Assembly: GCF_000688415.1 (NCBI RefSeq)
Contig: NZ_JIAH01000006.1
Coordinates: 62,001-126,000, forward strand
Direction: 5' to 3'
DNA length: 64,000 nt
DNA from: Corynebacterium pseudodiphtheriticum DSM 44287
Lineage (GTDB): Bacteria; Actinomycetota; Actinomycetes; Mycobacteriales; Mycobacteriaceae
Positions 44,139-55,200 of this stretch are shown here, piece after piece; within the stretch, counting starts at the first letter, position 1, and each line of letters begins with the position of its first letter. The notes beneath the pieces are model-generated. The model saw nothing but the letters and a program-made list of their open reading frames with translations, made no database searches and was not told where the DNA came from. The position numbers and the translations under genes were made by a program.

Positions 44139-45575
44139 TTAGCAGTCGTAGTACATCTCGAATTCCTGCGGGGTTGGGCGCAGGCGAACCGGAGTGATTT
44201 CCTCGTCGTACTTGTACTTGATGTAGGTATCGATGAGGTCTTCGGTGAAGACATCGCCTTCGGTGAGGAACTCGTTGTCTTCCTGCAAGGCCTTCAGCGA
44301 TTCTTCCAGCGAGGTTGGTGCGGTCGGGATGTCTTGGGCCTCTTCTGGTGGGAGCTCGTAAAGGTCTTTATCCACCGGAGCATGTGGCTCAATACGATTC
44401 TTAATACCGTCGATACCAGCCATCATCATTGCCGCAAAGCCCAAGTATGGGTTGCCCGAAGGGTCCGGTGCGCGGAACTCCAAACGCTTCGCTTTCGGGT
44501 TATTACCGGTGGTTGGGATACGCACGGCTGCCGAACGGTTGCGCTGGGAGTAGACCAAATTGATTGGCGCCTCGAAACCAGGGACCAGACGGTGGTAGGA
44601 ATTCAACGTGGCGTTGGTGAATGCCAGTACTGCACCGGCATGTTCCAGAATGCCACCGATGTAGTAGCGGGCGATGTCTGACAGGCCCGCGTAGCCGTCT
44701 TCATCATGGAACAGCGGCGCACCATCTTTCCACAGCGACTGGTGGGCGTGCATGCCCGAACCGTTATCGCCAGCCAGTGGCTTTGGCATGAACGTTGCAG
44801 TCTTGCCATGCTGGAACGCGGTGTTTTTGATGATGTATTTGAACAGCTGAATTTGGTCTGCAGAGTGCAGCAGGGTGGAGAAGCGGTAGTTGATTTCCTG
44901 CTGGCCGCCGGAACCCACTTCGTGGTGGAACCGCTCTAGCTCAAAGCCAACCTTTTCTAGGTTCAATGCCATGGCATCGCGGATTTCTACGGTCTGGTCA
45001 TACGGTGCGGTAGGGAAATAGCCGCCTTTAGGGCGATTTTTATAGCCAGGGTTTGGTAGGCCGTCGATAGTGGTTTCTTTATCGGTATTCCACCAGCCTT
45101 CGTCCGAATCCACCTCGTAGAAACCAGCATTGGTGGAGGTATCGAAACGAACCTTATCGAACAAATAAAACTCGGCTTCGGCGCCGAAGAAGCAGGTATC
45201 AGCGATGCCTGTGGACTTCAGATACTCCTCCGCTTTACGCGCAGTCGTGCGTGGGTCACGTGAAAACGGTTCACGAGTAAACGGATCGTGCACGAAGCAT
45301 TTGATGTTCAAGGTTTTTGTCGTGCGGAAAGGATCCACGATTGCAGAATGTGGATCCGGCAGCAACATCATGTCGGATTCATCAATGGTGGTGAATCCTC
45401 GAATTGAGGAGCCGTCGAAAGCCAGGCCTTCTTCTGCTGCCTCCTCAGTAAATTCCGAGGCAGGGATGCTGAAGTGGTGCTCTACACCGGGAAGGTCAGT
45501 GAACTGAATGTCGACAAATTTAATATCTTCATCTTCGATATGTTGGACGACATCCGCAATGGATTCGAAACTCAA
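44139..45575 (-). CDS. glnA: Glutamine synthetase type I
   Basis: Ammonia assimilation: glutamate + NH3 + ATP to glutamine. 478 aa from a TTG start at 45575 (SD GGAG six bases upstream), matching the usual actinobacterial N-terminus [29 protein letters not shown]. Blocks: [81 protein letters not shown], and the adenylylation Tyr in [11 protein letters not shown], so it is the GlnE-regulated form. Its location next to a methyltransferase and pth is not the mycobacterial one. Confidence 0.96.
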   Translation of the reverse strand: MSFESIADVVQHIEDEDIKFVDIQFTDLPGVEHHFSIPASEFTEEAAEEGLAFDGSSIRGFTTIDESDMMLLPDPHSAIVDPFRTTKTLNIKCFVHDPFTREPFSRDPRTTARKAEEYLKSTGIADTCFFGAEAEFYLFDKVRFDTSTNAGFYEVDSDEGWWNTDKETTIDGLPNPGYKNRPKGGYFPTAPYDQTVEIRDAMALNLEKVGFELERFHHEVGSGGQQEINYRFSTLLHSADQIQLFKYIIKNTAFQHGKTATFMPKPLAGDNGSGMHAHQSLWKDGAPLFHDEDGYAGLSDIARYYIGGILEHAGAVLAFTNATLNSYHRLVPGFEAPINLVYSQRNRSAAVRIPTTGNNPKAKRLEFRAPDPSGNPYLGFAAMMMAGIDGIKNRIEPHAPVDKDLYELPPEEAQDIPTAPTSLEESLKALQEDNEFLTEGDVFTEDLIDTYIKYKYDEEITPVRLRPTPQEFEMYYDC

Positions 45576-45640
45576 GGGAACTCCTCGTTTTGGGTGCAAC
45601 TGTGCAGTCGTAACTCCCACTATACCGGCTATTCGTGATC

Positions 45641-45654
45641 GATATCCCGATATC
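45641..45654 (-). promoter_or_regulatory. Dyad over the -35 region of the glnA promoter
   Basis: GATATC-CC-GATATC. On the minus strand a TATAGT box (45624-45619) is a good -10 and the dyad falls where -35 is expected. It does not resemble the AmtR motif I recall, so the factor is unassigned. Confidence 0.4.
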
Positions 45655-45676
45655 AGAGGATTCCCGAGGGGAAAAT

Positions 45677-46261
45677 TTATAGAAGTGCCTTCCGGAGATA
45701 GTCAGCGACGTCCGGAATAATAAAATCCAATTCGCGTTCTTGGGCGGCGGAAAAGTTGCCTAAAACAAACGATGACGGATCCATCTTGCCAGGGGGCCGT
45801 CCAATGCCAACGCTGAGACGAGCATAGTCTTTGGTACCCAGAGCTTTGGTAAGGGATTTCAAGCCGTTGTGGCCTTTATCGCCACTGCCGTGTTTTAAAG
45901 TGAAATCGCCAAAGTCGCGTTCCATATCGTCATAAACTGCGACGATGCCGATAGCCGGAATATGAAAATAATTTGCCAGGGCATTGACCACACCGCCAGA
46001 GGTGTTCATCGGTGTACCGGTGCGCGCCAGGATGATTTTTGGGGAGCCGTAGCCTATAGAACCAGCAGGCATTTCGGCCACAAAAGCCCCGGTACGTTTA
46101 TGCAAACTAAATGGCACAGGCTGGAAAGCTGTCGTTTCTGCTAATTCATTGACGATGCGATAGCCAATATTGTGCCGAGTTTGTGCATAACGCGCACCGG
46201 GGTTGCCGAGCCCAACTATCAGAACACTATTGTGCTGAGACAGAGCGTTCGCAGTGTGCAT
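45677..46261 (-). CDS. pth: Peptidyl-tRNA hydrolase
   Basis: 194 aa, the standard-length copy next to rplY, as in most actinobacteria. [27 protein letters not shown] (Asn and catalytic His), [23 protein letters not shown] (Asp) and [11 protein letters not shown] are intact. Relative to the extended copy at 38.1 kb it shares roughly the core motifs only. 59 bp separate it from rplY, and they are likely co-transcribed. Confidence 0.95.
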   Translation of the reverse strand: MHTANALSQHNSVLIVGLGNPGARYAQTRHNIGYRIVNELAETTAFQPVPFSLHKRTGAFVAEMPAGSIGYGSPKIILARTGTPMNTSGGVVNALANYFHIPAIGIVAVYDDMERDFGDFTLKHGSGDKGHNGLKSLTKALGTKDYARLSVGIGRPPGKMDPSSFVLGNFSAAQERELDFIIPDVADYLRKALL

Positions 46262-46320
46262 GGGGTGGACTCGACTTTCTGTTTGGGCATATCTAGCCGA
46301 CGGCTAGATTATCCAGTGGC

Positions 46321-47007
46321 TTATTTGTCGTCGGAGGACTCGGTGTCAGGGTCCAGACGATCTGCAGGGGTTTCCTCATCGGATTCCTCTTCAGAGTCTG
46401 CACCGGCTTCAGCGCCGCCTTCTTCAGCGGCGGCAGCAGCAGCCTCGAGTTCTTCGTCTTCCTGTGGCTCCATGACGGAGACGATGACGGTGTCTTCTTC
46501 TGCGACCAGGGTGGCGCCACCTGGGATGTCCAAATCAGCTGCAGTGATGACGGTGCCATCTTCTGCGCCTTCGATGGAAACTTCGATCTCTTCTGGAATG
46601 GACAGAACGTCGGCCTCAACCAACAAGACGTCGTTGTCCTGGATGAACATCATGCCAGCGGCAGGCTCACCAGTAACGGTGACAGGAACCTCAACCTCAA
46701 CCTTTTCGCCGCGCTTAATCGACAATAGGTCCACGTGATCGACGTCTAGGGTGAGGACGTTTTGGTCAACGTTCTTCACCATGGACAGGTGCTTTTCGCC
46801 GTCAAGTTCCAATTCCAGAACTGCGTTCAGGCCGTTGTAACGGATCAATGTCTGTAGCTCCAGCAGGTCTACAGAGAAGTGAATTGGGTCGGTGTTTGGG
46901 CCGTACAGAACGCCAGGCACGCGCCATTCACGACGCAAACGGCGGGCAGCGCCCTTACCAAACTCATTACGTGGCTGTGCCGCGAGAGCAGGGGTATTTT
47001 GAGCCAT
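46321..47007 (-). CDS. rplY: 50S ribosomal protein L25 (general stress protein Ctc form)
   Basis: 228 aa. N-terminal L25 domain binding 5S rRNA (NEFGKGAARRLRREWRVPGVLYGPN...), then the TL5/Ctc beta-domain (VEVEVPVTVTGEPAAGM...PEEIEVSIEGAEDGTVITAADLDIPGG). The last about 40 residues are a very acidic, low-complexity tail (EDEELEAAAAAAEEGGAEAGADSEEESDEE). ATG 47007 with SD GAGGAG. Confidence 0.95.
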   Translation of the reverse strand: MAQNTPALAAQPRNEFGKGAARRLRREWRVPGVLYGPNTDPIHFSVDLLELQTLIRYNGLNAVLELELDGEKHLSMVKNVDQNVLTLDVDHVDLLSIKRGEKVEVEVPVTVTGEPAAGMMFIQDNDVLLVEADVLSIPEEIEVSIEGAEDGTVITAADLDIPGGATLVAEEDTVIVSVMEPQEDEELEAAAAAAEEGGAEAGADSEEESDEETPADRLDPDTESSDDK

Positions 47008-47131
47008 AATAGATAACTCCTCAGTGTAGTGAAAATAAATATGTGGACAAACGTGCACAGGCAAGGGCACATCCACGACCGGGGGAGCTACCGGGTTAAG
47101 TGTAGATCGCGTCGATAACGGCCAAAAATGA

Positions 47132-47157
47132 ATGGCCCTCGCCGAGACGAGAGCCAT
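47132..47157. other. Hairpin between rplY and the SDR gene
   Basis: ATGGC-c-CTCG-ccgaga-CGAG-a-GCCAT, a 9-bp stem with one internal mismatch, in the 248-bp gap. No U-run on either side, so it may be a weak terminator of the prsA-SDR transcript or an rplY leader element. Nothing else was seen in the gap apart from a likely rplY promoter. Confidence 0.45.
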
Positions 47158-47255
47158 CATAGCAAACAGCAGGCCAGCAACGAAACACAGGCGATACTGT
47201 GCCTAGACCTGGAATTGCTATGTTCTTAAAGATTATGGTCTTAAATGGGGATGAC

Positions 47256-48026
47256 CTAAATGGCGGTATAGCCACCATCCACGGTTTGCGTGCTGCCGGT
47301 GATAAACGATGCGTTTGACGAAAGCAGGAACAGCACCATCGCGGCAACTTCTCGAACTGACCCCAGCCTGCCAAGTGGATGGTCGTTGATCAGCTTGGTC
47401 AGCTCATCTTCATCCATGAAATTCGCCAGCAGGGCGTTCCGGATATAGCCTGGGCACACCGCGTTGACACGAATTGCCTTGGAGCCGTATTCCACGGCGG
47501 CTGAACGGGTTAGCCCGATGACGCCGTGCTTGGCAGCGGAATAGGCTGCTTTGCCCTTAGCCGCCACTAGCCCGTGCACAGAAGCGACATTGACGATGGA
47601 ACACTCCGAGCTCATGTCCATGTCTAAGAATTGTTCGATCTCATAACGCATGGCATAAGCGACGCCGTTGAGGTTGAGATCAACCAAATCGCGCCATTGC
47701 CGACCATTCAGCTTTCCGGTGAGTTCGCCTTCACCGCCGTAGCCTGGCGAATTAACCGCGTAATGTAAACCACCAAACTGCTCTACGGCGGTTTGTACCG
47801 CAGCCTTGTAATCCGATTCGGCAGTCATGTCGATCTCAATGGCATACGCCGAACCACCGTTAGAACGGATTTTTTCGGCCACCTCAGACGGCTTATGTTC
47901 TTTGGAATCGGCGACTACAACGTGGGTTCCCAATTCCCCGAGTTCATAGCAGATTTCCTCGCCGATGCCGAAGCCGCCGCCGGTAACCAAGGCTACTTTG
48001 TCACGGAATTCGTCAAAGCTTTTCAT
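47256..48026 (-). CDS. Short-chain dehydrogenase/reductase
   Basis: 256 aa classical SDR: cofactor loop VTGGGFGIGEE, ADSKEH after strand 2, YAVNSPGYGG in place of NNAG, catalytic Ser in IVNVASVHG and YSAAKHG, then PGYI and the C-terminal ITGSTQTVDGGYTAI. The Asp after strand 2 favours NAD(H). Substrate unknown. Its ATG shares one base with the prsA stop (TAATG), so it is coupled to prsA. Confidence 0.88.
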   Translation of the reverse strand: MKSFDEFRDKVALVTGGGFGIGEEICYELGELGTHVVVADSKEHKPSEVAEKIRSNGGSAYAIEIDMTAESDYKAAVQTAVEQFGGLHYAVNSPGYGGEGELTGKLNGRQWRDLVDLNLNGVAYAMRYEIEQFLDMDMSSECSIVNVASVHGLVAAKGKAAYSAAKHGVIGLTRSAAVEYGSKAIRVNAVCPGYIRNALLANFMDEDELTKLINDHPLGRLGSVREVAAMVLFLLSSNASFITGSTQTVDGGYTAI

Positions 48027-49015
48027 TAGGCAGACCCCTCGAACAGCGTGGTAACGGAACCGTTTTCAAAGATCTCGTTGATGGTGCGAGCCAGCAAAGG
48101 GGCGATGGAGAGCACGGTCAAGTTGTCCCACCCCTCTGTGGACTGAGGGATGGTGTCGGTGGTGATGACCTCTTCAGCGCCACAGTTCGAGAGCTTCTCT
48201 CGGGCTTGACCAGAAAATACGCCGTGGGTGCAGGCTACAACGACAGACTTGGCGCCTTCATCTTTCAAGATCTTTGCGGCACCCGCGATAGTTCCACCGG
48301 TGTCAATCATGTCGTCTACCAAGATGCAGTCCTTGCCCGAAACATCACCGACCACGCGGTTAGCGACGACTTCGTTGGCTACATCAACGCTGCGCGTCTT
48401 GTGGACGAAGGCCATCGGTGCGCCGCCGAGGACGTTTGCCCATTTTTCTGCGACCTTCACGCGGCCAGCGTCAGGCGAGACGATGCACATGTTCTCAGTT
48501 GGGTAGTTCTCTTTGATGTAGTCGGTCAACACCGGCATGGCGTGCATGTGGTCGACTGGACCATCAAAAAAGCCTTGGATTTGGTCTGTGTGCAGATCAA
48601 CGGAGACCAAACGGTCAGCACCAGCGGATTGCAACAGATCAGAGATCAGGCGAGCGGAAATAGGCTCGCGTCCGCGGTGTTTTTTATCCTGGCGTGCGTA
48701 TGGGTAGAACGGCAAAATGGCCGTGATGCGCTTAGCGGAACCACGCTTGAGCGCATCAATCATGATGAGCTGCTCCATCAGCCATTTGTTTAGATCGCCG
48801 CCTTCGACGGTCGCGTGGGATTGCATAACGAAACAATCCGCGCCGCGTACCGATTCTTCAAAGCGAACGAAGATCTCACCATTTGCGAAGTCTTCTGCTC
48901 GCATTGGGGTGATTTTTGTGCTCAATTCCTTGGCGACAGCCTCGCCGAGGTCTGGGTGCGAGCGGCCGTTGAAGACCATCATGTTCTTTTGGTTCATAGC
49001 GATCTTGCCAGTCAT
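48026..49015 (-). CDS. prsA: Ribose-phosphate pyrophosphokinase
   Basis: Makes PRPP for nucleotide, His, Trp, NAD and arabinan (DPA) synthesis. 329 aa. MVFNGRSHPDLGEAVAKEL, PFYPYARQDKKHRGREPISARL, SVDLHTDQIQGFFDGPVDHMHA and the PRPP loop CILVDDMIDTGGTI. ATG 49015 with SD AGAAGGG; the open frame extends 216 bp further but enters glmU. 25 bp after glmU, as in M. tuberculosis. Confidence 0.96.
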   Translation of the reverse strand: MTGKIAMNQKNMMVFNGRSHPDLGEAVAKELSTKITPMRAEDFANGEIFVRFEESVRGADCFVMQSHATVEGGDLNKWLMEQLIMIDALKRGSAKRITAILPFYPYARQDKKHRGREPISARLISDLLQSAGADRLVSVDLHTDQIQGFFDGPVDHMHAMPVLTDYIKENYPTENMCIVSPDAGRVKVAEKWANVLGGAPMAFVHKTRSVDVANEVVANRVVGDVSGKDCILVDDMIDTGGTIAGAAKILKDEGAKSVVVACTHGVFSGQAREKLSNCGAEEVITTDTIPQSTEGWDNLTVLSIAPLLARTINEIFENGSVTTLFEGSA

Positions 49016-49040
49016 AGGATTAACCCTTCTGCTTTGATGT

Positions 49041-50549
49041 CTACGCTTGTTCGGAACCCTGGTCACTGCCGTTATCAGTGCTGCGATTGTCAGCTTCGCC
49101 GTTGTCGGCTGTGCTGTTTTCGGCAGCTTGTGCAGCCTGCGCAGAGGGACTACCCGGGCGCTTTTGCGCGACCCAGCCCTCGATATTGCGCTGGCGGCCA
49201 CCTGAGACGGCCAGTGCCCCTGGTGGAACATCGTCTTTAATCACTGTACCTGCCCCAGAATAGGCGCCATCACCCACGGTTACTGGTGCGATGAACATCG
49301 TGTCTGAACCTGTGCGCACGTGATCGCCCACCACGGTGTGATTCTTGTTCACGCCGTCATAGTTAACGAAGACCGAAGAAGCACCAATATTTGAGTGTTT
49401 GCCGATGGTCGCATCACCCACGTAGGTCAGGTGCGGAACTTTGGAGCCTTCACCGATAGTGGCTTTTTTCGTCTCAACGAAGCCACCGAGCTTGGCGTTA
49501 TTACCCAACTCTGTACCTGGGCGAAGGTAGGTAAATGGTCCGACGTTCGCCCCTGCGCCAATACGCGAGCTTTCTGCGTGGGCACGGATCACACGCGCAT
49601 TCTTGCCTACGACGACATCTGTGAGTGTGCTGTCCGGTCCAATTTCCGCGCCGTCCGCGATGAAGGTTTTTCCCCACAGCTGCGTACCCGGGTGGATGGT
49701 GACGTCTTGGCCCACGGTGACATCCGCGCCAATCCAGGTGGTGGCAGGGTCGACAATGGTAGCGCCCCCGAGCATGGCTGCTTCTACGGTGCGGCGGTTG
49801 AATTCCTTGCCTGCTTCTGCCAGCTGTACGCGGTTGTTGACGCCTGCGAGCTCGCCAGCATCAGCTGCGACATAGGCACCGACCCCATGGCCAGCCTCGC
49901 GCGCAATAGCCAGCACGTCAGTGATATACAACTCGCCCTGCGCGTTATCCGTGTTCAGTTGTGTGAGCGCATCGCGCAGGATGGCAGCGTCGAAAGCGAA
50001 GACTCCGGAGTTGATTTCGGTAATTTCTCGGATTTCTGCTGAAGCATCTTTATGCTCGACAATTGCGGTAACCTGCTGATTATCGTCGCGCACAATGCGG
50101 CCATAGCCGGTGGCGTCGGCAAGTTCGACGGACAACACCGTAACGCCAGCTTGTGCGGATTCATGGTGCTCGCGTAGGTGATCGAGGGTTTCTGGTCGCA
50201 GTAGGGGCACATCAGCATTGGTGACAATCACGGTGCCCTGGAAATCTTCCAACCCAGCCATCGCACATTGCACCGCGTGCCCGGTGCCAAGTTGTTCTTC
50301 TTGCACGGCGGTGGTCAGCTTACGGCCGAGTTCCTCGGAAAGCGTGTCGACGGCTGGCACTACCTGCTCACGCTGGTGGCCGACGACCACGACGACATTG
50401 TCCGGATTTAAGCCGACCGCGGCGTGCACACTATGGGAAAGCAGCGAGCGCCCGCCAATTTCATGCAGCGTTTTCTGGGTCGTAGATTTCATCCGTGTAC
50501 CGGCGCCGGCAGCTAAGACGATGACCGCGCAGGAAGATTGTTGAGCCAC
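49041..50549 (-). CDS. glmU: Bifunctional N-acetylglucosamine-1-phosphate uridylyltransferase / glucosamine-1-phosphate acetyltransferase
   Basis: Two-step synthesis of UDP-GlcNAc for peptidoglycan. 502 aa: N-terminal pyrophosphorylase with [25 protein letters not shown] and [12 protein letters not shown]-terminal left-handed beta-helix of hexapeptide repeats (about 265-450) with [26 protein letters not shown] polar C-terminal tail of about 40 residues, with the repeated [14 protein letters not shown], is disordered. The prsA gene follows. Confidence 0.96.
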   Translation of the reverse strand: MAQQSSCAVIVLAAGAGTRMKSTTQKTLHEIGGRSLLSHSVHAAVGLNPDNVVVVVGHQREQVVPAVDTLSEELGRKLTTAVQEEQLGTGHAVQCAMAGLEDFQGTVIVTNADVPLLRPETLDHLREHHESAQAGVTVLSVELADATGYGRIVRDDNQQVTAIVEHKDASAEIREITEINSGVFAFDAAILRDALTQLNTDNAQGELYITDVLAIAREAGHGVGAYVAADAGELAGVNNRVQLAEAGKEFNRRTVEAAMLGGATIVDPATTWIGADVTVGQDVTIHPGTQLWGKTFIADGAEIGPDSTLTDVVVGKNARVIRAHAESSRIGAGANVGPFTYLRPGTELGNNAKLGGFVETKKATIGEGSKVPHLTYVGDATIGKHSNIGASSVFVNYDGVNKNHTVVGDHVRTGSDTMFIAPVTVGDGAYSGAGTVIKDDVPPGALAVSGGRQRNIEGWVAQKRPGSPSAQAAQAAENSTADNGEADNRSTDNGSDQGSEQA

Positions 50550-50638
50550 AGCGAGAATTCACTCCTGAACAAATGGGGGTTAACTAATGGCACCAATCAT
50601 AACGATGTGTTCGCGCGTGCGCGCTTGACCGTGGGGTT

Positions 50639-51907
50639 TTAGCCACCTTGTGAGACTTCCGGAAGCTTGCGAGCTGCCCAAACACCGGCAAAACCAATGA
50701 GAGACAAAAATACTAACGCCCAAGCAGGGCCTTTGAGTGCGATGACAGACGACAACGCGCCGACGCATAACAGAATCACGCCCATCAGTGTGTTTGCGGC
50801 GCCGGTATAGCGGGTGCGTTGGTCGTCTTCAGCCATGTCCACGAGATAGGTTGAACGGGCCACGCGTATGGCGGCGTGGCTGAGAGACACCAAGAAAAAT
50901 CCCAGTGGAAATAGTACGGAATTCCAGCCGGGAGGGAGAGTCAGTGAGCTTGCTACCAGCAGCAACAGCACCAATGAAGCCGTGCCAGCGGCGGCGGACA
51001 TCACGGTCTTGGAGGAACGATCAGACCAGATCCCGGAAATTTTTCCTGCAAGCAGTGCTGAAAGACCAGAGACGAACACAAAGGCGCCCAATTCGGCGAA
51101 ACTGCTGTCGTTGAGCGTGCTCAGTGTGACGATAAACGCGGTGGATAGTGACGAGACTAGGAGCAGAGAGCGAACGACGACGAATTGCCGGAAATGAGCG
51201 TCGTCACGTAATAACTGCCAGGTATCGCGATACCAGGGAAGTGCGTCGGTGGGAAGGCCTGGTTGCATGGCTTTCTTTAGTGAGCGAGTATCCAAGTTTT
51301 CGTCGACACGCGCGAAAGAAAGCGATGCCACACACCAACCGAGTGCGCCAATCCCAATGAGGACTGCGCCGACCCAAGTAGGAATTGGGGAGGGGACGAA
51401 CAACAGCACGCCACCGACAGCGATAGTGACGATGCCCGATAGTGTGGTCGCGGTGCCGGTTACCGCGCCGCGTTGTCCCTTGCTCACAGCCCGGCCCAAA
51501 ACGTCTTTCCCGGAGAGTGAAGACAAGGAACGAAAAATCGCTAGGCAGGCTAAAAGCGCCACGACCGTGACGCCTAGCGAGGGCCCGCTCAGTACCAATG
51601 CAGCGAGTGCCATGAGCGCGGCACAGAGTGCTTGCCCAAGTGAGCCCAATATCCAAATTCGTTTCCGAGATTCCTGTGATGTCACCCAACCCCGCAGTGC
51701 AGCCTGCGGGAGCATTGCTAACGACTCGCGAACCGGCACCAGCAAACCAGAAAATGCTGCTGGCACCCCAGCGGCAGTAAACAACCAGGGCAAGACAGTT
51801 TTGGCTGAGGCAGTCTGGTCGCCGATGTTTTGCAGGGCATTGGCGATAGCAATATGGCGGCCATTGTGCTGCTGGTTGCGTGCGGTGCGCGAGGAGCCGG
51901 GATTCAT
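50639..51907 (-). CDS. MFS transporter
   Basis: 422 aa, about 12 helices. Cytoplasmic loop 2-3 holds the charged SQESRKRIWILG, and a central loop (about 205-235) divides two halves. Helices include LCAALMALAALVLSGPSLGVTVVALLACLAIF and SLVLLLLVASSLTL. The family is a drug/solute efflux type; substrate not deducible. Same direction as glmU with an 89-bp gap containing a short GC-rich repeat (GCGCGTGCGCGC); convergence with other genes is absent. Confidence 0.78.
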   Translation of the reverse strand: MNPGSSRTARNQQHNGRHIAIANALQNIGDQTASAKTVLPWLFTAAGVPAAFSGLLVPVRESLAMLPQAALRGWVTSQESRKRIWILGSLGQALCAALMALAALVLSGPSLGVTVVALLACLAIFRSLSSLSGKDVLGRAVSKGQRGAVTGTATTLSGIVTIAVGGVLLFVPSPIPTWVGAVLIGIGALGWCVASLSFARVDENLDTRSLKKAMQPGLPTDALPWYRDTWQLLRDDAHFRQFVVVRSLLLVSSLSTAFIVTLSTLNDSSFAELGAFVFVSGLSALLAGKISGIWSDRSSKTVMSAAAGTASLVLLLLVASSLTLPPGWNSVLFPLGFFLVSLSHAAIRVARSTYLVDMAEDDQRTRYTGAANTLMGVILLCVGALSSVIALKGPAWALVFLSLIGFAGVWAARKLPEVSQGG

Positions 51908-52107
51908 AATTCCAGGCTAATGGTAATGGCGAGTAGGGTGTGAAAAAGCCCTGGCTACGTGTTGTATGGCGTTTTGTGTGGCCGTTGGTTTTTCATTTCT
52001 TCATCTGATTGTGTAAACTTACAAGCCGTTGGCACGCAACTGCATATCGCCTCGATGTCATCATTCACTGATGGTCGTTTCGAATGGCAGTGTAGGAGTG
52101 TCGACAT

Positions 52108-52179
52108 TTCCCCATGGTGTAATCGGCAACACTACGGTTTTTGGTACCGTCATTCTAGGTTCGAGTCCTGGTGGGGAAG
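52108..52179 (+). tRNA. tRNA-Gln (anticodon TTG)
   Basis: Cloverleaf of 72 nt: acceptor TTCCCCA/TGGGGAA, D-arm GTG...CAC with AATCGGCAA loop, anticodon stem ACGGT/ACCGT with loop TTTTGGT, T-arm with GGTTCGAGTCC, discriminator G as expected for Gln. CCA is not encoded. CTTTTTC follows as a terminator. Also upstream of mfd in M. tuberculosis. Confidence 0.96.
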
Positions 52180-52243
52180 CTTTTTCATATCAAGGGGTGA
52201 GGCTCCAGCCACCAGCCATCTCAGTCAGGAGAATGATCCCGAA

Positions 52244-55200
52244 GTGAATATGCTCGCCGGCCTATTAAAAGTTGCTGCCAGCGATCCGAAACTCAAAGGG
52301 CTCATCAATCATGTTGGTGAACCAACCCTGCACATCACCGGCATTACGCAAGCTCGTCCCTGGGCTATCGGCACCCTGGCGCACCATGCCCCCGTCGTTG
52401 TACTCACAGCCACCGGCCGCGAAGCTGAAGACCTACAAGCAGAATTAGCTGCCATGCTGGGCAATAAGGTCGCGATGTTTCCCGCATGGGAAACCTTGCC
52501 GCATGAGCGTTTGTCTCCGGGGGCAGATATCGTCGGCAAGCGTGCTGCCGTGCTGCACCGCTTAGACGATCTGCAAGTTATCGTGACCCCAGCACGCGGA
52601 TTGGCGCAGCCAGTGTTGGAATCTGTCGATGGCCGGGCGCCGATTAGCTTGACTGAAGACCAAGAATATGACTTTGAGCAGCTGGTTGCTGAATTAGAAT
52701 TCCGTGCATATTCGCACGTCGATATGGTCAGTAAAAAAGGCCAATTCGCCAAACGCGGCGGCATCGTCGATGTCTATCCCACGACCCTGGACTATCCAGT
52801 GCGCATCGAATTCTGGGGTGATGAAATCACCGATATCCGCCAGTTTTCTGTGGCAGACCAACGCACGATCTCTGAGATCGAAGTTGGCAAAGTTGCTATT
52901 TTCCCGGCTCGTGAACTGCCCATTACCGATGCGGTAGCAGCGAAAGCGGAAAAACTCGCACGCGAGTATGCTTCCAACGCGACGCTAGCGGAATTGCTCA
53001 CCAAGATCTCGGAAAAGATCCCATCGGAAGGCATGGAAGCGTTGCTTCCGGTGCTGGCGGATACGCCGATGGTGTCGCTGTTGGACCTGGTGCCGGATAA
53101 CACGCATGTTCTGGTCATGGACCCAGAAAAGGTGCGGCGTAGGGTAGAGGACCTGCACGATACCGACGCAGAATTCTTGGCCGCGAGCTGGGAAGCAGCA
53201 GCCATGGGGGCGGATGGCCCGGTGGCCCACAACAAACTTGACTTGTCGGCAGCAAACTACTTGTCCCTAGAACAATTAGAAGACATCACCCGGGAACGTG
53301 GCAGTTCCTGGTGGACGTTCGCCCCTCCAGGAATGTTTGCCGCAGATGAAGCAGCGACGTTGCCGCTCGAATTTGAGGCTGGTCCACAGCCGAAAGGCGA
53401 CGCCAAAGAAATCGAAGCGATGATGTCGCAGCTTCGCGCCCATTGCCAGTCGGGTGGACGCGCAGCATATATCGCCCCGGCAGCCGGTGCTATCAAACGC
53501 ATGGCGGAACGATTCCGCGAAAACGGCATCTCGGCGCACGTGGCAGAGCCCGGCTGGCAACCCAACGCTGGCGAGATCACGCTGTATCAAGCATTGAGCC
53601 ACGCCGGATTGGTCTTTCCGAAAGTCCGCAACCAGCACGACGGTGCGACACTGCCGTTGGTCGTGGTTACCGAAACCGATCTGACCGGTAACCGTGTCGG
53701 CGATATCGCCGGTGCCAAACGTCGACCCGCCAAACGGCGCAACCGAGTGGACCCGCTGGCACTGAAAAAAGGCGATTTCGTCGTCCACGAAACCCACGGC
53801 ATCGGCAAGTTCATCAAGATGGCTGAGCGCACGATCAATGCCGGTGGGGAAAGCTCTCGCCGCGAATACATCGTGCTGGAATACGCAGCGTCGAAGCGCG
53901 GACAGCCCGCAGACCAATTGTGGGTGCCCATGGAATCACTGGACCTGCTGAGCAAATACACCGGCGGGCAAGCACCGACGCTGTCCAAAATGGGCGGATC
54001 GGACTGGAAAAACACCAAGAAAAAGGCGCGCGCAGCGGTCCGCGAAATCGCTGGCGAGCTGGTGCAACTTTATGCGAAGCGCCAAGCCGCGCCGGGATAT
54101 TCTTTTGCCCCGGATTCTCCTTGGCAAGCGGAGATGGAAGATAACTTCCCGTTCGTCGAAACCGAAGACCAGATGCTGGCCATCGAAGCAGTGAAAGCGG
54201 ATATGGAATCGTCGGTCCCGATGGACCGCGTTGTCGTCGGCGACGTTGGCTATGGCAAAACCGAGGTTGCGGTGCGTGCTGCTTTCAAAGCGGTGCAAGA
54301 TGGAAAACAAGTCGCGGTATTGGTGCCGACCACGCTGTTGGCACAGCAGCACTATGACACATTTGCTGAACGCATGGCAGGCTTCCCAGTTGAGATGCGG
54401 GTGCTTTCGCGGTTTAGTACCGCGGGAGAAGCCAAGCAGATCATTAAAGAGCTTGCCGACGGCACCGTCGATATCGTGATTGGTACTCACCGGTTGCTGC
54501 AGACTGGCGTGCAGTGGAAAAACCTCGGCTTGATCGTCGTGGATGAGGAACAGCGCTTCGGTGTGGAGCACAAAGAACACATCAAGGCCTTACGTTCATC
54601 CGTCGACGTGCTCACGATGTCTGCGACTCCAATCCCACGCACCCTGGAGATGTCGATGGCGGGCATCCGGGAAATGTCGACGATCCTTACTCCACCGGAA
54701 GACCGGCACCCGATCCTGACGTATGTCGGTGCCTACGAAGACAAGCAAGTTGCGGCTGCGATCCGCCGCGAGCTGTTACGCGATGGTCAGACCTTCGTGA
54801 TTCACAACAAGGTCGCGGATATCGAGAAAAAGGCCCGGGAAATCCGTGAACTGGTGCCAGAAGCCCGCGTCGTCGTTGCCCATGGGCAAATGAACGAGGA
54901 CCTGCTGGAACGTACTGTGCAAGGTTTTTGGGATCGCGAATATGACGTGCTGGTATGCACCACGATCGTGGAAACCGGCTTGGATATTGCTAATGCCAAC
55001 ACCTTGATCGTGGAAAATGCCCACCAGATGGGGCTGTCACAGTTGCACCAGCTGCGCGGTCGCGTTGGACGCTCCCGGGAGCGTGGCTACGCCTACTTTT
55101 TGTACCCGCAAGGAGCCACACTTTCTGAGACCAGCTATGACCGCTTGGCGACGATCGCGCAAAACAACGATCTCGGTGCCGGTATGGCAGTGGCCATGAA

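Noticed and set aside
49016..49231. 72-residue N-terminal extension of PrsA
   Set aside because: It overlaps the end of glmU, and ATG 49015 has a good SD and the family start.
51959..52243. N-terminal extension of Mfd through the tRNA-Gln gene
   Set aside because: The frame is open, but the tRNA folds perfectly there and Mfd homologs begin at the LAGLL segment.
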